In this document: positions 12,801 through 31,337 of the stretch, one piece after another | Position numbering within the stretch: position 1 is the first letter of the stretch | Layout of the letters: the number at the start of each line of letters is the position of its first letter | Source of the DNA: Ephydatia muelleri | Lineage: Eukaryota; Porifera; Demospongiae; Spongillida; Spongillidae | DNA length: 64,000 nt | Direction of reading: 5' to 3' | NCBI GenBank assembly: GCA_013339895.1 | Contig: JABACO010000017.1 | Coordinates: forward strand, 6,702,426-6,766,425 | Position numbers and translations under genes: made by a program | Notes under the pieces: model-generated | Databases searched by the model: none | What the model saw: the letters and a program-made list of their open reading frames with translations, nothing else | Told to the model about the DNA's origin: nothing

Positions 12801-13250
12801 AGTGATGATCACAATGCGCACAACAGCACAAGGAGCAGAAGTGTTTTTCATTCATAAAAACAGCCTTAACATATGTTTGTACCCTGGGGCCCGGGTAAGA
12901 GGCTAGGCTCATATGCAATGTACAATTGAGTCCTCAGTCCATCCGTAGAGTAACTGTGTTCAATCACAGTGCATGAAATAAAAGTTATAATAACACAGGC
13001 TGGGTGTGGAAGTTCCAGGCTGTAGTTTCAAATAAAACCTCAGTGAATACAAATATTTAAATTTCCAGCCTGGAATTGAGTATCTACTGTGAAAACCACC
13101 CTGACTTTATCAAACAAATCAAGGACTGCTGGCTCATCCACTCCCACCCTGGACTGTGAATCATGATGTAATCAATAGTTAACCTATTTTGCATGAAGTG
13201 GTACAAGTTGTTTTATAGGCCTGCTTCCTACTTGTATGTTTGCTTACAAT
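9850..13250. other. Gene-poor interval with dispersed repeats
   Basis: No supported gene is visible. Two pieces of one dispersed repeat family lie in opposite orientation at about 10530-10690 and 10990-11165 (TTTCCGCGAAAAGGGACCT; GAGAATCGGAATATCTGTCG). Related copies occur at 44288, 47855 and 51999. The remainder is AT-rich sequence with only short chance frames. Confidence 0.6.
10530..11165. repeat. Inverted pair of dispersed MITE-like repeat
   Basis: The left piece (10530-10690) starts with TTTCCGCGAAAAGGGACC and ends with CTCCGATTCTCAGTGCAATG. The right piece (10990-11165) reads the same family in the opposite sense (CCCGCGAAGAGG ... CACTGAGAATCGGAATATC). The whole resembles a fold-back or two nearby insertions. 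Confidence 0.55.
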
Positions 13251-13252
13251 AA

Positions 13253-13471
13253 ATTCCTATACAAACACAAGTGCGAGTATTAGTAACTGCAACTGATGTT
13301 CTTCATTCATTGCTGAAAATGGATGCTGTACCTGGACTATTAAATCAGACAAGTTTTTTTATTAAAGACCAGGAGTATTATATGGTCAATGTTCATGGTG
13401 CAAATCATTCTTTTATGCCTATTGTAATAGAGGCCGTTTCATTAGATAAGTACATTCATTGGCAACATTAA
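13253..13471 (+). pseudogene. NUMT: decayed mitochondrial COX2 fragment
   Basis: The sequence translates as the C-terminal part of cytochrome c oxidase subunit II: IPIQTQVRVLVTATDVLHS, KMDAVPGLLNQTSFFIK, then GANHSFMPIVIEAVSLDKYI and HW. About six residues after DVLHS are deleted. The RPGVLYGQCS block is readable only in a shifted frame, and the CuA-site Cys-x-x-x-Cys region is damaged. It is therefore a nuclear relic of mtDNA, not a functional gene. No further mitochondrial genes were recognised next to it. Confidence 0.85.
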
Positions 13472-13804
13472 TTAGTTGATTACTTTCACCAGACTTGAAG
13501 AAAATAGTAAAGAACAGTCACCGTTTCTTCGACCATGCAGCTCAAGAATATGCATCAGCCCGCTTCAAGGAAGTTATGCATTACATTATGTAGTGGTTGA
13601 AAAGCTTGAGGAAAGAAGTGTGGTATCGTTGCATACATGCATACTACACTCCTTTCCTCAAACGCGAACTCAAGGGCTGCACGTGCTGAAATCAACTTAC
13701 AACGATGTAGCTTTCTGGCTGTGATTAATACTAGTCATGTTACATGCATGTATATATATGTACATGAAAAGCAATTGATTAATTAGCTTAATGAAAATGC
13801 AATT

Positions 13805-19845
<6,041 letters not shown>

Positions 19846-20724
19846 CTGAAGATACAAAAGTAAATCACTTGACATCTAATTGTAAATGTTTATTATTCAG
19901 CCATAAAATCATTTCCATATACATGAATACGAGTAAAAAAATAGTATTGATCATCACATACATTTGAACGAAGGAACTAAGTTTTAATGCAAGACTGTTG
20001 GTTAGCCTGTACCGTTTTTGAATTGCTAATAGTCCAATATTAATCGAATTTGCTGTAACTCTTTTCACTCACGCACGTTCTTTATATTTTGCAGAATCTA
20101 GCGCACGCAAAAAAAAACATTTGTCGACGTTCTTATTCAGTATTTGTGAGAACAGATTTTAAAAATTGAGGCACTCCTGCCTGACAATCTCGAGATCCGC
20201 ATATAAGCAGCGATTATTTGAGTGATGCCGCGATCACCGGATCCGAGGATTTATAGACATACTAGGCTCTCAATTATTCGCTGACCTAGGAGCCGCAAAT
20301 TAAATAGTAAGACTTACTGCATGACCTATTTCGAAATATGCGTGGTAACCGTTTCCTTACATCATGCTCCTGTGCAAGTGTATAATAAAAATCGGATGCA
20401 TTTTATAGCTTACACCTGCAGTTCAAGCTTTGCTATCGTATAGTACTACTAATGTTCTTAACCACGGAAGGTGCATGAAAAGACTCGACCGCATAGCGCA
20501 TGCTGAAGCTTAACTTGCACAACTGCAAAGATGCGAAGACAAGTAAATTTTCCAAAAGTAATTTGGACTAATTTTTCTCATTATCTAGAGATATACAACG
20601 CAACTTGAAAGATACATGTACAGAGAGGTTTGACAGGACGCCATTTAGCAGTTATAAAATTTGCAAACACAGTCAAAAAAAAAAGGACAGTGCAGCATAT
20701 CCAGAAATCAGCGGGTCAAATGGA

Positions 20725-20870
20725 CAAGGTAATTAATTCGCGGTTTGCGAATCGTCATATATCTTCCCATAGACATGTAAGGGGTGCTTCAATACCAAGC
20801 ATACCAGATTTTTCTCAGCTTAGCCCACGAGGGATTGTTAGTGCACTACCTTTGACATGATTTTTAGTAA
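20725..20870. repeat. Dispersed repeat, copy 1
   Basis: TTAATTCGCGGTTTGCG, then AAGCATACCA, GATTGTTAGTGC and TGATTTTTA occur in the same order at 34300-34440. Divergence between the two copies is substantial. Family unknown. Confidence 0.6.
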
Positions 20871-20925
20871 GGTCAACTATCATTGGCACCAATACGGCTA
20901 CTGCTAAGCATGCATGCCCAAACCA

Positions 20926-21240
20926 ACCTCTCCCTGTTAGAAATGTTTTCCATTTCGTCGCGATCGGTTTTCTGATTAACACACAGGTCATTCAGAGAGC
21001 TAGTTAACAACAGGCGAGGCTATTGTTAATGGCCTGTGTGTAACAGTAGATGTGTGTGCCTAGCAATGCAGGCACACACAACTGGCAATGCAGAGGCGCA
21101 CACAGCTAGCAATGCAGACACACACGCAATGTTAACTAGCTCTCTGAAAGACTTGTGCATTAATCAGAAAACCGATCGAGCTTGAGCTAGCGTATTACTG
21201 CGTACGCACGAATGGAAAACATTTGTATCAGGGAGAGAGT
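20926..21240. mobile_element. Foldback element
   Basis: The left arm (20926-21008, with GATCGGTTTTCTGATTAA and AGAGAGCTAGTTAAC) pairs with the right arm (21131-21240, GTTAACTAGCTCTCTGAA ... TTAATCAGAAAACCGATCGA ... GGAAAACATTT). The middle contains short GCAATGCAG/GCACACAC tandem units. No coding content. Confidence 0.8.
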
Positions 21241-24018
21241 CCACTTCAGCTTGATCGGAGTGCTAGTACTTCAAGCACCAAACATTTTCGTGGAAGGACG
21301 TTGATTGAGACAATGAACTTTTAATGTCAGAATTCTCAGTCCTAAGTGGCTTAAAAAGAACGAGGAAATCGTACATGCATGGATTACGTTGTCGGTTTCT
21401 GTAACGATCATCGCTTTCGATTTTCGTGTACTATTTTCTCTGTCTGGTCTCTCGCTAAGTGTGTACTAAGAATATATTGTCATCGTTTTAGTTCCACGAA
21501 TTGTTTTTCAAAGCTTTGAGTCCTCACATATGAATGATTCACGTTTATCAAAAAGCACATCTAAACGTTGAACTTCATCTGTTTACGATGGATAGCTCGA
21601 GTTATACATGATAATGAGCGAAAAGAAAAAAACAGGTGCCAAATGAAATGGGTTATTATTTATTACGACACAATGCATAATGCGATTTCAAGCACGAGCT
21701 TTGCATGGATTATTTACAACCAAGTGAATTTAGTTGTTATTTCGGCAACGTTTTTGAACGGGTATTACACTTTCGATGTATCGATTTTACTCATTTAATG
21801 GTGATGGAATAAAAGGTAAATACAGTTTCATAGCAGGCTTATAAATCTTTGGTACTTTGCTATTCAAGTTAATGCAAAGTCCATTAAAAATTAAATTATA
21901 ATCTGTATCATCATGAAATTCAAACCAACTAATCAAACTTCAAAAGTATACAATTATTTGAAAAACAATAAACCCTACTATATCTGTTAATGACAAGGCG
22001 AGTTTGGTACCCAACTCTGTGTGGATATCCCAGTCACAAATCATCTGGAGACTACTACCAGAACTTTAATGGTACCAACTCGCCATTGAAGGAAATAATA
22101 ACTAGCAAGTTATTCTCATTCATCCTGAATAGTTGAGAGGCTCTTCAGGCATGTATTGAACCATATGATGTTTGACTAGCCAGTATGGTTTATAAACAGT
22201 AATCAGTTTGCTTTTTTGAATTAAACTAAAGTAAAATTATGTAGCAAAGACTATATGCTTGAGTGCGTCCCTTTGTGTCACAGAACTAAGGGTATTTGGA
22301 GTGTCTCTACCCTAGACTTTTAATACGCATAAAGTCACTTTCATTGCAGAGTCAAATAAGCTTTGCACAGAGTTGTATAATAGACTGTTTCTACTATCAA
22401 GCTATACGCGTCGCCTCTCCATTTAAGTTTGATAATTTTTTATTCTGCTTTTTACTAGTTATTCTGCTTTTTACTAGTCATTATTGCACTGTTGAGGGTG
22501 ATACTGTGGGCAAAACGTACTAGATACAGCACAGCCCGACTTTGTACATGTATATTTGGAATGCTCCGATCGCATAATTATGCTTTTATCTGCATTACAG
22601 CCTAGAAATTGCCCCTTTTCGAGTAATTATTAGTTCGTGGTGCAAACGTAAGGAGACAAAAAAAAACGGTCCGATACACACTGTAGTAGTGCGCCGGGTT
22701 AATTCAGCAACATACGTGTGTAATGATAAAGAAATAAAATGGCAACGAAAAGCACCTTCGTTAGCTAAAATTTACAACAGTCCATCTTAATTGTTTACTC
22801 GCTGGTCTCTCCGGCCCCATTGACCTACATGTACGGTACTACTATTTGAACTTGTACCTTTTGATAGAGTCAATGCATCATTCATTGTAGTGTATAATAA
22901 AACTTAAATAGGTGTATGATACAAAATTGGTTAGGTAAAATCAATGACATACATAAAATACAACATTGTACTGAGTGATGGTATTTACTTACAAACATAG
23001 TTCAATGTTGCTTGGAGAAATATGGAAAGCAAAAGCTGTGTGCATAGATAAAGAGTGGTAGCATGTTATTCTAGATCTGCATGATATGTACATCGATGCG
23101 ATTTCAAGCGCTACCTTTGCATGGATTATTTTCAATCATGTCGTCCAGAACACTTATTAATAATTGATCTGCCGGGTAACAGTCATTTAATAACTGTTTC
23201 GAAAGAGCTTGCATGTGTACATGCCGTATTACCTAGCTTTACTACCTTTGTATTTATCAATAATATCTGGACATAGCCATAATTGGTTAACTTTAGTCCT
23301 GAGCAGTGAGGTATTTCTGAGTCTGCACATTCGCATTCATGAATTCAATCACACCAGACGTGTGAGATGATACTATAGAAATGGACTGTGTTATCAAGAA
23401 ACGCACCAACACCGCCAGAAACAAAATATGACGTTGTGGAAACGAGCGTAAATGGGTGCACATGTTACTCTAGTTTATTGACTCCCAGCTCACACCCTCC
23501 CAAACCTTTCGTGTCCAAATTATTATATTAATGCTCATTACAAACCTCCTAGCTTTACGTTGTGAAGGATCACTATTGGTCAACGTAAGGCTTGCGCTCG
23601 CCGAAAGGTATAGAACGACCGAGGTATAGCTTAAACTCGAATAGATCGCAATCACATCAAAACAAGGAACCAACACTGAACACATACACCCCTTTTATAG
23701 TCTTTCCATGCGCACAGCAGGAACCCCGAGTAGTCTGCGAGGGTACAAGAGTATCCGATCCCTCACACACATGTAGAAACACATTTACATGTAGCACTTG
23801 TTAAGTCCGTCTCCATTGCTTACCTTCTTTCCATACATTCACCTGGTCGTTGAAATCTTTCTTCGACGCCAGGGGAGCACAAAAGATATTCACCGCCAGG
23901 CTTGATAACCGAGTAAGGAATTACAGTATACTATAAACATGAGCAGAGAGAATAGTTGTACATGTACTATTACAATTCATTTGTTGCCCTTATCTCAGTT
24001 TATTTGCAGGGATAGTTA

Positions 24019-24202
24019 CACTGCGCCACAGCATTTAGTATGCAGAGCTGTGCAGAGTCTGCATATCAACCATATGCAGATGAGTATCATTGAAGTGTTC
24101 ATATGCAGACGTCTGCATATGGACACTTCAATGATACTCATCTGCATATGGTTGATATGCAGACTCTGCACAGCTCTGCATACTAAATGCTGTGGCGCAG
24201 TG
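24019..24202. mobile_element. Near-perfect 184-bp palindromic MITE
   Basis: CACTGCGCCACAGCATTTAG at the left mirrors CTAAATGCTGTGGCGCAGTG at the right, and the arms pair almost completely to a centre at GCAGACGTCTGC. The related, more diverged copy is at 17075-17245. Flanks show no clear target-site duplication. Confidence 0.9.
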
Positions 24203-25275
24203 AATTAGTTGCAAACAACCAGCTGTCTGCATGAAGAGACTGTTTTTGAAAATGTGTTCCAAGGTCAATTTGTTGGGCCCTATTAATCATGTTGCTTGTG
24301 ATAGTTTCATAGTTGGAAGACACGATGTTATATACACACCCGTCCCACTGTTGGCTCAAAGGGCTTAGCATAAGTTAGGATTAGGACGATGCTATCTGAA
24401 TGTACAAGCCTTATTAAAGATCCTCTGAAAAATGCATAGACGTCTTTAAAATAAAATAAAATACTCATTTGTATCAATTTTGCACACTGCGTCTATGGAT
24501 ATGTGGTTTTAGCAACTGACAGGTAGACCCTGGAGATTGCGAACTGCGAAACAACGAATGTGCTCAATAACGCACGCGTCGTCAGCAATGAGTCATCGAA
24601 ATTTCTGGCAATGTAATAATAATCTGTATTTCACAAAAGTGTTTATTATGATATGGATTACGTTGGAGAACAGAACTCATTAAAGCATACAGACAGTATA
24701 CTGCACATGCCATGCATAGTGGCCATTTTACTTATATGGGTGTAATGGTCACAAGTACAGTACATGGGTGGTAGACCAAATTCATTGAGATATTCGTTTG
24801 CCTGAACAGCCCTGCCGCACCCTTTCAAAGAAGTGGTATAATGAGTGCATCTAGAAAGGTTAGAATTAGCGGCTCTGATCCATTTACACGGCCTGTGATA
24901 TGTATCTGTGTAACAGTTTAGTGCCTGATTATATATTAGCTTTGCGTAACGTGTAAGTCGAACACAGCAGTATGACCGTTACAACATTAACGCAAGGAAA
25001 CGAGTGAACAACGGTCTTGTGTATCACGCATGTACGTATATGCACGTTTGCGCGCAATTTTGTTTTTGTATTACTTTTTCACTGTCACGGTAGGTACCGC
25101 AACCGAAATTACTTTCTAAGTAAAACATACACTGTAGTGACCATTTACCCATTGATATAATGTCATTATTAGTCCAGATATTTCGTGTGTCGTGCCTGAT
25201 GCTATGCATTTATCTTTGCAAATTGTTAAAATGTATGTCGATTTACGACCTATTCCTATTCAGGTCTTAGAGCTC

Positions 25276-28200
25276 ATGCTTTCAGTCATTCTTATTCTTC
25301 GTTTCAAATGTAAGTTGCTGAATAGGAGCAACCAATATTTACATAAGTTGATGCCTTCCAGTCGAATATATGCATGTATGTGCTATACTGACATAGAGTT
25401 GTTTGTGGTATGCAACAGTTTTTTATACACGCCGTTTATTATGCGTGCATTATGACCAGCAATGCTTCCGTGCTTGATGGCGTTGGAATAACCCGACAAG
25501 GTTGAATTGTTTCACTAACGAGTATGCATCAGATGGAAATATATATGTAACCTCGGGGACCTCATGAATGGAGAGGAAGAACTCTACTGAATGGAACACA
25601 GTAATTAGGAAGTGTCAATAGAGCAGGGCAAATGGGATGTACATTTGGACTGGATATATAGGCGCACTGTGTATTGGGGATTCGGATTGTGATAAAGCCA
25701 GTTCAATTACATATATTATCTTAACCTTTTACAGTTATAGCACATGCCATGCTCTACATTTTCCTTGTTCGATTTCAGCTACTTCTGCAGTGCAGCAGTT
25801 CTATAAGATTTCAGCATCGACAGGGGGGAATGAAAATGCTGTCTGCCCTCAAGATACGTTAATCTATTATTGCAATATTGTTCCGTCGACAGCAAAAGGT
25901 ACAACCGTGTGGGCTATATATATGGCAAATTTATCTATTGACTCGGGGGAAATACTTGAGCTGATGCAAGCGGAGTTTCTCGGCTGTGCACATGAAACAG
26001 TCATTGACAAAACCGGTTTCTTTATTGCAATGAATGGCGATTCATCCGGAAGGATATGCGTAAATTCTAATCTTACTGTGATAGCTAATATGAGTCTGAA
26101 CGGAAAGAGAGTATCCTGCGTCAATGTGGGTGGCGCTTACTTGAATGTCGAAGGATCTACTAATATTTACGTTGCAGGTACAAATTCAAATCTGCTCAGT
26201 TTTGCTTAGCTGCACGGTAAACGTAGCTTTGGCAGCATCAGAGTCTGATCTGATTATGTGTAGTGGAGTTCTGTGGTTAGTTACTTATTTAATCTCTTCA
26301 CCCATACAGGAACACCTACAGTGACGATTGTTCCAACTCTTAACCAGCTGCTAATAAACATTAAGTCGGTACCACCTCAAGCTACAAACCTTACCTACTC
26401 CATAAATGTGCTCCAGGGGAACATATCTATTTCAAATAATACGGTCACTAACAGATCAGAATTTTTATTAACCAATCTAATACCGAATACTGCATATACT
26501 ATCACGGTACGGTTAGAAAACTGTCCAAACGTAAGTACTGTGGAGATTTCAAAATGCACATGTAAGAAACAAGTAAGTAATGAGTAGTTAGCTTATTTTA
26601 TTTCATTTGGATTTGTAGTGGCCTTTGCTCCAAGCATTGATGTGAGCTACGATCAATCAGGCATTCCAAACCTTCTGACATGGGCTGATACGGTACTTGC
26701 ATAACAAAAGTGAATCATTGTTCATGATTACTAACTATTTTACAGGGAGGATGTGTTCAGGGATATCAAGTTCAACTGACTACAGACACTCGCTCATCAT
26801 TTCACTATGATGTGTCAAGAAATGAGTGTTCTCATAACTGCAGTATCCCAGTAATTCTTCCTGGCCCCTTCGATTATTACATTCTCAGCGCATCTTCCAT
26901 TACTTATGGAATACTCGGACCTTTGAATACCAGATTTCTAAATGGCAGTAAGACAATTTTGTTTATTACTATTGTTGCTATTTTTCTTTTAATTTGTGAA
27001 TATGCATATATCCTAAATGTCCCTCTCCTCCAACCCCCCTCCCCACCCACCCACCCTCCACCTCCCTCAACTATCCATAGCTCATTCTACCAACTTGCGG
27101 AGGACTTACCCTCTGGACATTGCAACACCTGTTTGCCCAAATATGTCATACAACTATAGTTGCAGCAACACAGATACTATACCCGGAATCACAGTATGGA
27201 AGTTTCCAAGTGGAACATGTCCTTGTCAGAGTGATAGCATTTATTTGACAAGAAATGCTGCAGACAATTGCAATAGTGTTTCTGGCACATGCGGCAATTT
27301 TATGGCATTCAACAAGGAGCCTATCGATGGATATTGTCTAACATCGGTGCTTATTGCAGAAGTGGGATCTAACCATGACGGATTTACAGTACAGTGCTTG
27401 CTGAATATGACAATATCACACAGTTCGAAGGAGTGGCAACCATATCAGTAGTATCACCCCCCTAGTACGTTCTCAACTGATCCAACTCATTGAGCTTCAG
27501 GGACCAATGAAGTAGTAAATGTTTTTAAACTAACGAAGTACCCTTTCTCAATACCTCCCTCTCTGCCTACTTCCTACTTACCCTCCTCCCTCCCTACTTA
27601 CGCTCCCCCCCTTCCGACCCCTCCCTTACCTACTGCATCCTTTTACTAACCTACAAACACCCCATCCTCTCCCCTCCCCTGCCTCCTTCTTTACTCCAGT
27701 CCTCCTCTCTACTCGTTCTAACAACAATCACTTCTCCCACCTCCTCCCTCTTACCTCCATCTCTCTCCACATCCTCCCCTCCCTCTCTCCCTCCCTCCCT
27801 CTCTCCCTCCCCTCCCTCTCTCCCTCCCTCCCTCTCTCCCTCCCTCCTCCCTTCCCCCTCTCTCCCCTCCCTCCCTCCATTCCTCCCTCTCTCCCTCCCT
27901 CCCTTCCCTCCCTCCCTCCTCCCTCCCTCCCTCCCTCCCTCCCTCCTCCTCCCTCCCTCCCTCCCTCCTCCCTCCCTCCCTCCCTCCCTCCCTCCCTCCC
28001 TCCCTCCCTCCCTCCCTCCCTCCCTCCCTCCCCTCCCTCCCTCCCTCCCCTCCCTTTACAATACATATTCATCTTCACACTTCACCACATGTTAGAGGAG
28101 CAATATTGTTTGAGCGTGGTTTTATTTTAGCATCTGATCTTAATTATTTCATGAGCGGCAAAACGTGTAGCGTAAGTTGTTTTTTTTTTTGTTGTTTTGT

Positions 28201-29667
28201 AGCGTACATTGGTGCAAGTGTTCAACGGAATCTGACAGAACTATTGGTGGCGTTGAACGTTGTTGATGAGAACACCAATTATACAATTGGAATTGTTAAC
28301 ATCTCTAGAAATGAGAGTGGGACGCCCGCAATGTTTCATAACCTGTCACCAAATACGAGATATGTTATAAATATATTGGCTTCGAACTGCGCTGGTGAAA
28401 GAACGTACTCGACAACTGCGTGTACATGTGAGTTCATGTCGATTAACAGAACGCAGAATAGGAAAGACACTTATATTTAATTTAGTGGCAATGCCTCCAG
28501 CTGATGTCAGATCGGATTTTTTACAAGGGGAGAATGACATGTATGTAATATACTGGACACACGTGGTAAGTATGCGCCAGAACACAAATGTACTTGCATC
28601 TACATGGTAGTATCATTTGGCTACTCATCACTGCAGCTGCAGTACATAGTTCCCGTGTTCCGTGTGTGAATTGGTAAAAGTAGCACTGAACTCTATAAAC
28701 CCCTATAGCTTTAATAACTGACTTGACGATAGTTAATGCGTAGTTTTTTTGAAGGTCAATTCTTTTATGATTTTAGGACTGTCATCGCTGAGCCATTTAC
28801 CAGTGATATTATAAGATTGTTTGCCTTTAGTTAGTTTGTACAATTTCTAAATGATAAACAACCTACTAAGTTATTGAACTCTAATACTGAACAATATGTA
28901 CCGATGCACGTAGGGCACTGCATGAGTATTCGAATGTGCTTATGTAAAATTGTGCTACAGGGCGGTTGCGTCACCAAGTATCGTGTGAGGATTACTACTG
29001 ACGACGGAAGCATCGTAGTTGACGATAACAATGTCATGTCAAGTTCCTATCTACTACAAATAAATGAAACTGCAAATCAGACAACGTATCGTATACAAGT
29101 TTATTCCATCACAGAAGATGCTGTCGAAAGTGCTATCGGTTCTGGAAATACTCTGCCAATTAAAGGTAAAACGACACTTTTCTTAATCTCGTGCCCAGCA
29201 TGCACAATTACCCAGGACCACGTGTAAGTATGGGCATTTACATTATGCACGAACGTTTCCGATAGTCAGATAGACATGCATGAATCATTTAATTTCTTTT
29301 ACACGCGCATTCGACTCCATGCTTGCATGTAGGATCCACGGCCACATTTGAATTGCTTTGGGTTGGAATTGCAATCGAACCTCTTCTGGCATTCGTTCTA
29401 GCATTCCTTTTAGGATTGTGCATAGGACTAAAGAAAAGAGGTACGTCCATTACGACTGAATGTAAGAACATGATATCATTCATATTTGACTTGAATTGTA
29501 CATTGTCAACAGTACCTAAAGAGGCAACAAATCGCCAGCCTCCTGGGTCCGGAATGAACCCTCAACGCGCAGAGCGAACAGAGGCAGCGGCCCAGTCTAA
29601 CCAGAGTATCCAAGTCGAGGAGAAGAAAAAACAGCTAACAGACATTTTACTCAATCCTGCATTATAA
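25276..29667 (+). CDS. F1: receptor with duplicated Ig-FN3-FN3 module, TM and tail
   Basis: Predicted exons: 25276-25309 (MLSVILILRFK, possible signal peptide, phase-1 donor GTAAGT), 25779-26177 (Ig-like 1), 26310-26561 (FN3a), 26619-26692 and 26746-26947 (FN3b), 27081-27464 (Ig-like 2), 28203-28427 (FN3a), 28486-28565 and 28961-29165 (FN3b), 29333-29440 (TM), 29513-29667 (tail). All phases agree and sum to 706 codons. Motifs: LIPNTAYTITV and LSPNTRYVINI (FN3), GGCVxxY starting each second FN3b half, WKFPSGTC and CGNFMAFN (Ig-like). The TM is LLAFVLAFLLGLCIGL followed by KKR. The tail has no tyrosine and is Pro/Gln/Lys-rich. One in-frame TAG (27449-27451) interrupts Ig-like 2, so the full receptor is made only if that codon is bypassed, edited or misread. 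Otherwise a soluble protein of about 443 residues would result. Confidence 0.75.
27081..27464 (+). CDS. F1 Ig-like exon 2 with in-frame TAG before its donor
   Basis: The acceptor is CCATAG at 27080 and a good donor GTACGT follows 27464. Entry and exit are both phase 1, as in every paralogous Ig exon. In that frame TAG occurs at 27449-27451, 13 bases before the exon end, after KEWQPYQ. Homologous exons end with about eight more residues and no stop. Confidence 0.65.
27541..28060. repeat. (CCCT)n-rich low-complexity tract
   Basis: About 500 bases of CCCT/CTCC tetranucleotide-like sequence fill the intron between the second Ig-like and FN3 exons of F1. The purest part (27900-28040) is uninterrupted CCTC repeats. 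Long Gly/Arg/Glu frames on the minus strand here are artefacts. Confidence 0.95.
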
Positions 29668-29770
29668 AAAAACTCGGCAAAAATGAATGGTTTTGATCCT
29701 TGTTGTATCTAATAAGCCGCATAGATTATATTTTTACTCCTTGACACTGAACTGAGGGCATATTATAGTA

Positions 29771-31337
29771 GGGTAATTCTATACCCCTTCAAGGACACTA
29801 ATGTTTCATAGTCCAAAAATCTTATGGAACTTGTTTACTTCATTATTGTGTACACTTATATTAATAAGTAGCCCTCAAGGTTAATTCCGTTTATTGGCTA
29901 CAAGGTGTGAATAATTTAACCACAAATGTATACTTTGCAATCCCTCTTTGGAGCCATTATAGCTGCACTGATGATTCTTAATGCAAACATACATCCCTGT
30001 AAGGGCCATATTATGATGCCATGACCTTGACTAGTGCATGCTCGGTGATTGAATAACATGCAAATGTAGCATTGTTATGCCTCTCATATAGAAATGGCCA
30101 CTTTTTAAGTTTTTATTCTTTGAAAATAGGAAAGAGCAGGTTGTATTCTACTGTTATATCTAGCTTCTACAACGGGACGAAACTGGGTTCCGTTGAAACG
30201 CCATATTGAAAAGAGTGAGTCTCCTAGGATGTTTGTTCTGTTTGATTGAATTCATGAGCCATGGAATGTGCTTATCAACACTTTGGTGAGCCTATCGCTA
30301 GTTGGGCGTAGCCCGACCTTTGCTACCAGCCCAGCAGAAGTACACACGGCCAGCACAATAGTAGATATCAACTTTGCAAATAAGCACGGAGTACACACAA
30401 AGTCTGCATAGCCCAGCGGCCGCTAGGCTATGCAGACTTTGTGTGTACTCCGTGCTTATTCAGTTGCATAAGTTGATATCTACTATTGCGCTGGCCGTGT
30501 GTACTTCTACTGGGATGGTAGCAGCATGTTTCATGCTGCTTACAATAGTTGAAATTAAGTATTAGATGGATCAAAATGTTAACATTCAGTGTATGATACC
30601 ACGCACTTGAATATATATAAACATTTCACGCACATTGCGCCCTCCCTCTGATAGTGCCTGGATTTGTGATTTGTAACAATCACATATGTGGGCAATCATA
30701 TAGCCTCACACGCGATACAAATCCAGGTAAAGGCTTGATACCCCGAACTTCTAAACGCGAAGGTCGGGCTACGCCCAACTACGGTATACTAGCAAAGTTA
30801 TGATAGGCTCACCAAAGTGTTGATAAGCACATTCCATGGCTCATGAATTCAATCAAACAGAACAAACATCCTAGGAGACTCACTCTTTTCAATATGGCGT
30901 TTCAACAGAACCCAGTTTCGTCCCGTTGTAGAAGCTAGATATAACAGTAGAATACAACCTGCTCTTTCCTATTTTCAAAGAATAAAAACTTAAAAAGTGG
31001 CCATTTCTATATGAGAGGCATAACAATGCTACATTTGCATGTTATTCAATCACCGAGCATGCACTAGTCAAGGTCATGGCATCATAATATGGCCCTTACA
31101 GGGATGTATGTTTGCATTAAGAATCATCAGTGCAGCTATAATGGCTCCAAAGAGGGATTGCAAAGTATACATTTGTGGTTAAATTATTCACACCTTGTAG
31201 CCAATAAACGGAATTAACCTTGAGGGCTACTTATTAATATAAGTGTACACAATAATGAAGTAAACAAGTTCCATAAGATTTTATGGACTATGAAACATTA
31301 GTGTCAATAAATGAGTTGAAGGGGTATAGAATTACCC
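29771..31337. mobile_element. 1.57-kb foldback element with about 0.55-kb arms
   Basis: GGGTAATTCTATACCCCTTC at 29771 reappears inverted at the right end (31337), and the arms pair with only small differences until the inner element at 30301-30779. Arm landmarks include CCATGGAATGTGCTTATCAA and ACATCCCTGTAAGGGCC, each present in both orientations. It starts about 100 bases after the stop codon of F1. No coding potential. Confidence 0.9.
30301..30779. mobile_element. Inner MITE with 20-bp ends and TA flanks
   Basis: GTTGGGCGTAGCCCGACCTT at 30301-30320 is exactly inverted at 30760-30779, with TA immediately outside both. This fits a Tc1/mariner-type duplication. Inside, a second palindrome (30331-30514) has arms of about 80 bases, centred on AGCGGCCGCT. 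The same terminal motif starts another repeat at 44617. Confidence 0.8.

Larger units (their letters stand above)
20070..25270. other. Gene-poor interval between the R1 and F1 genes
   Basis: No supported exon is visible. It should contain the promoters and first exon(s) of the divergent R1 and F1 genes, but I could not define them. Recognisable content is a dispersed repeat (20725-20870), a foldback element (20926-21240) and a palindromic MITE (24019-24202). Confidence 0.55.

Noticed and set aside
19865..20068. Signal-peptide exon for R1 (MINTIFLLVFM region)
   Set aside because: Hydrophobic, but possible donors leave phase 0 or 2 while the Ig exon needs phase 1; left unassigned.
24019..24202. 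Open frame across the palindrome (23939-24208)
   Set aside because: Its content follows from the inverted repeat and shows no domain.
27728..28078. Gly/Arg/Glu-rich frame on the minus strand
   Set aside because: Translation of a CCCT/CCTC low-complexity intron tract.
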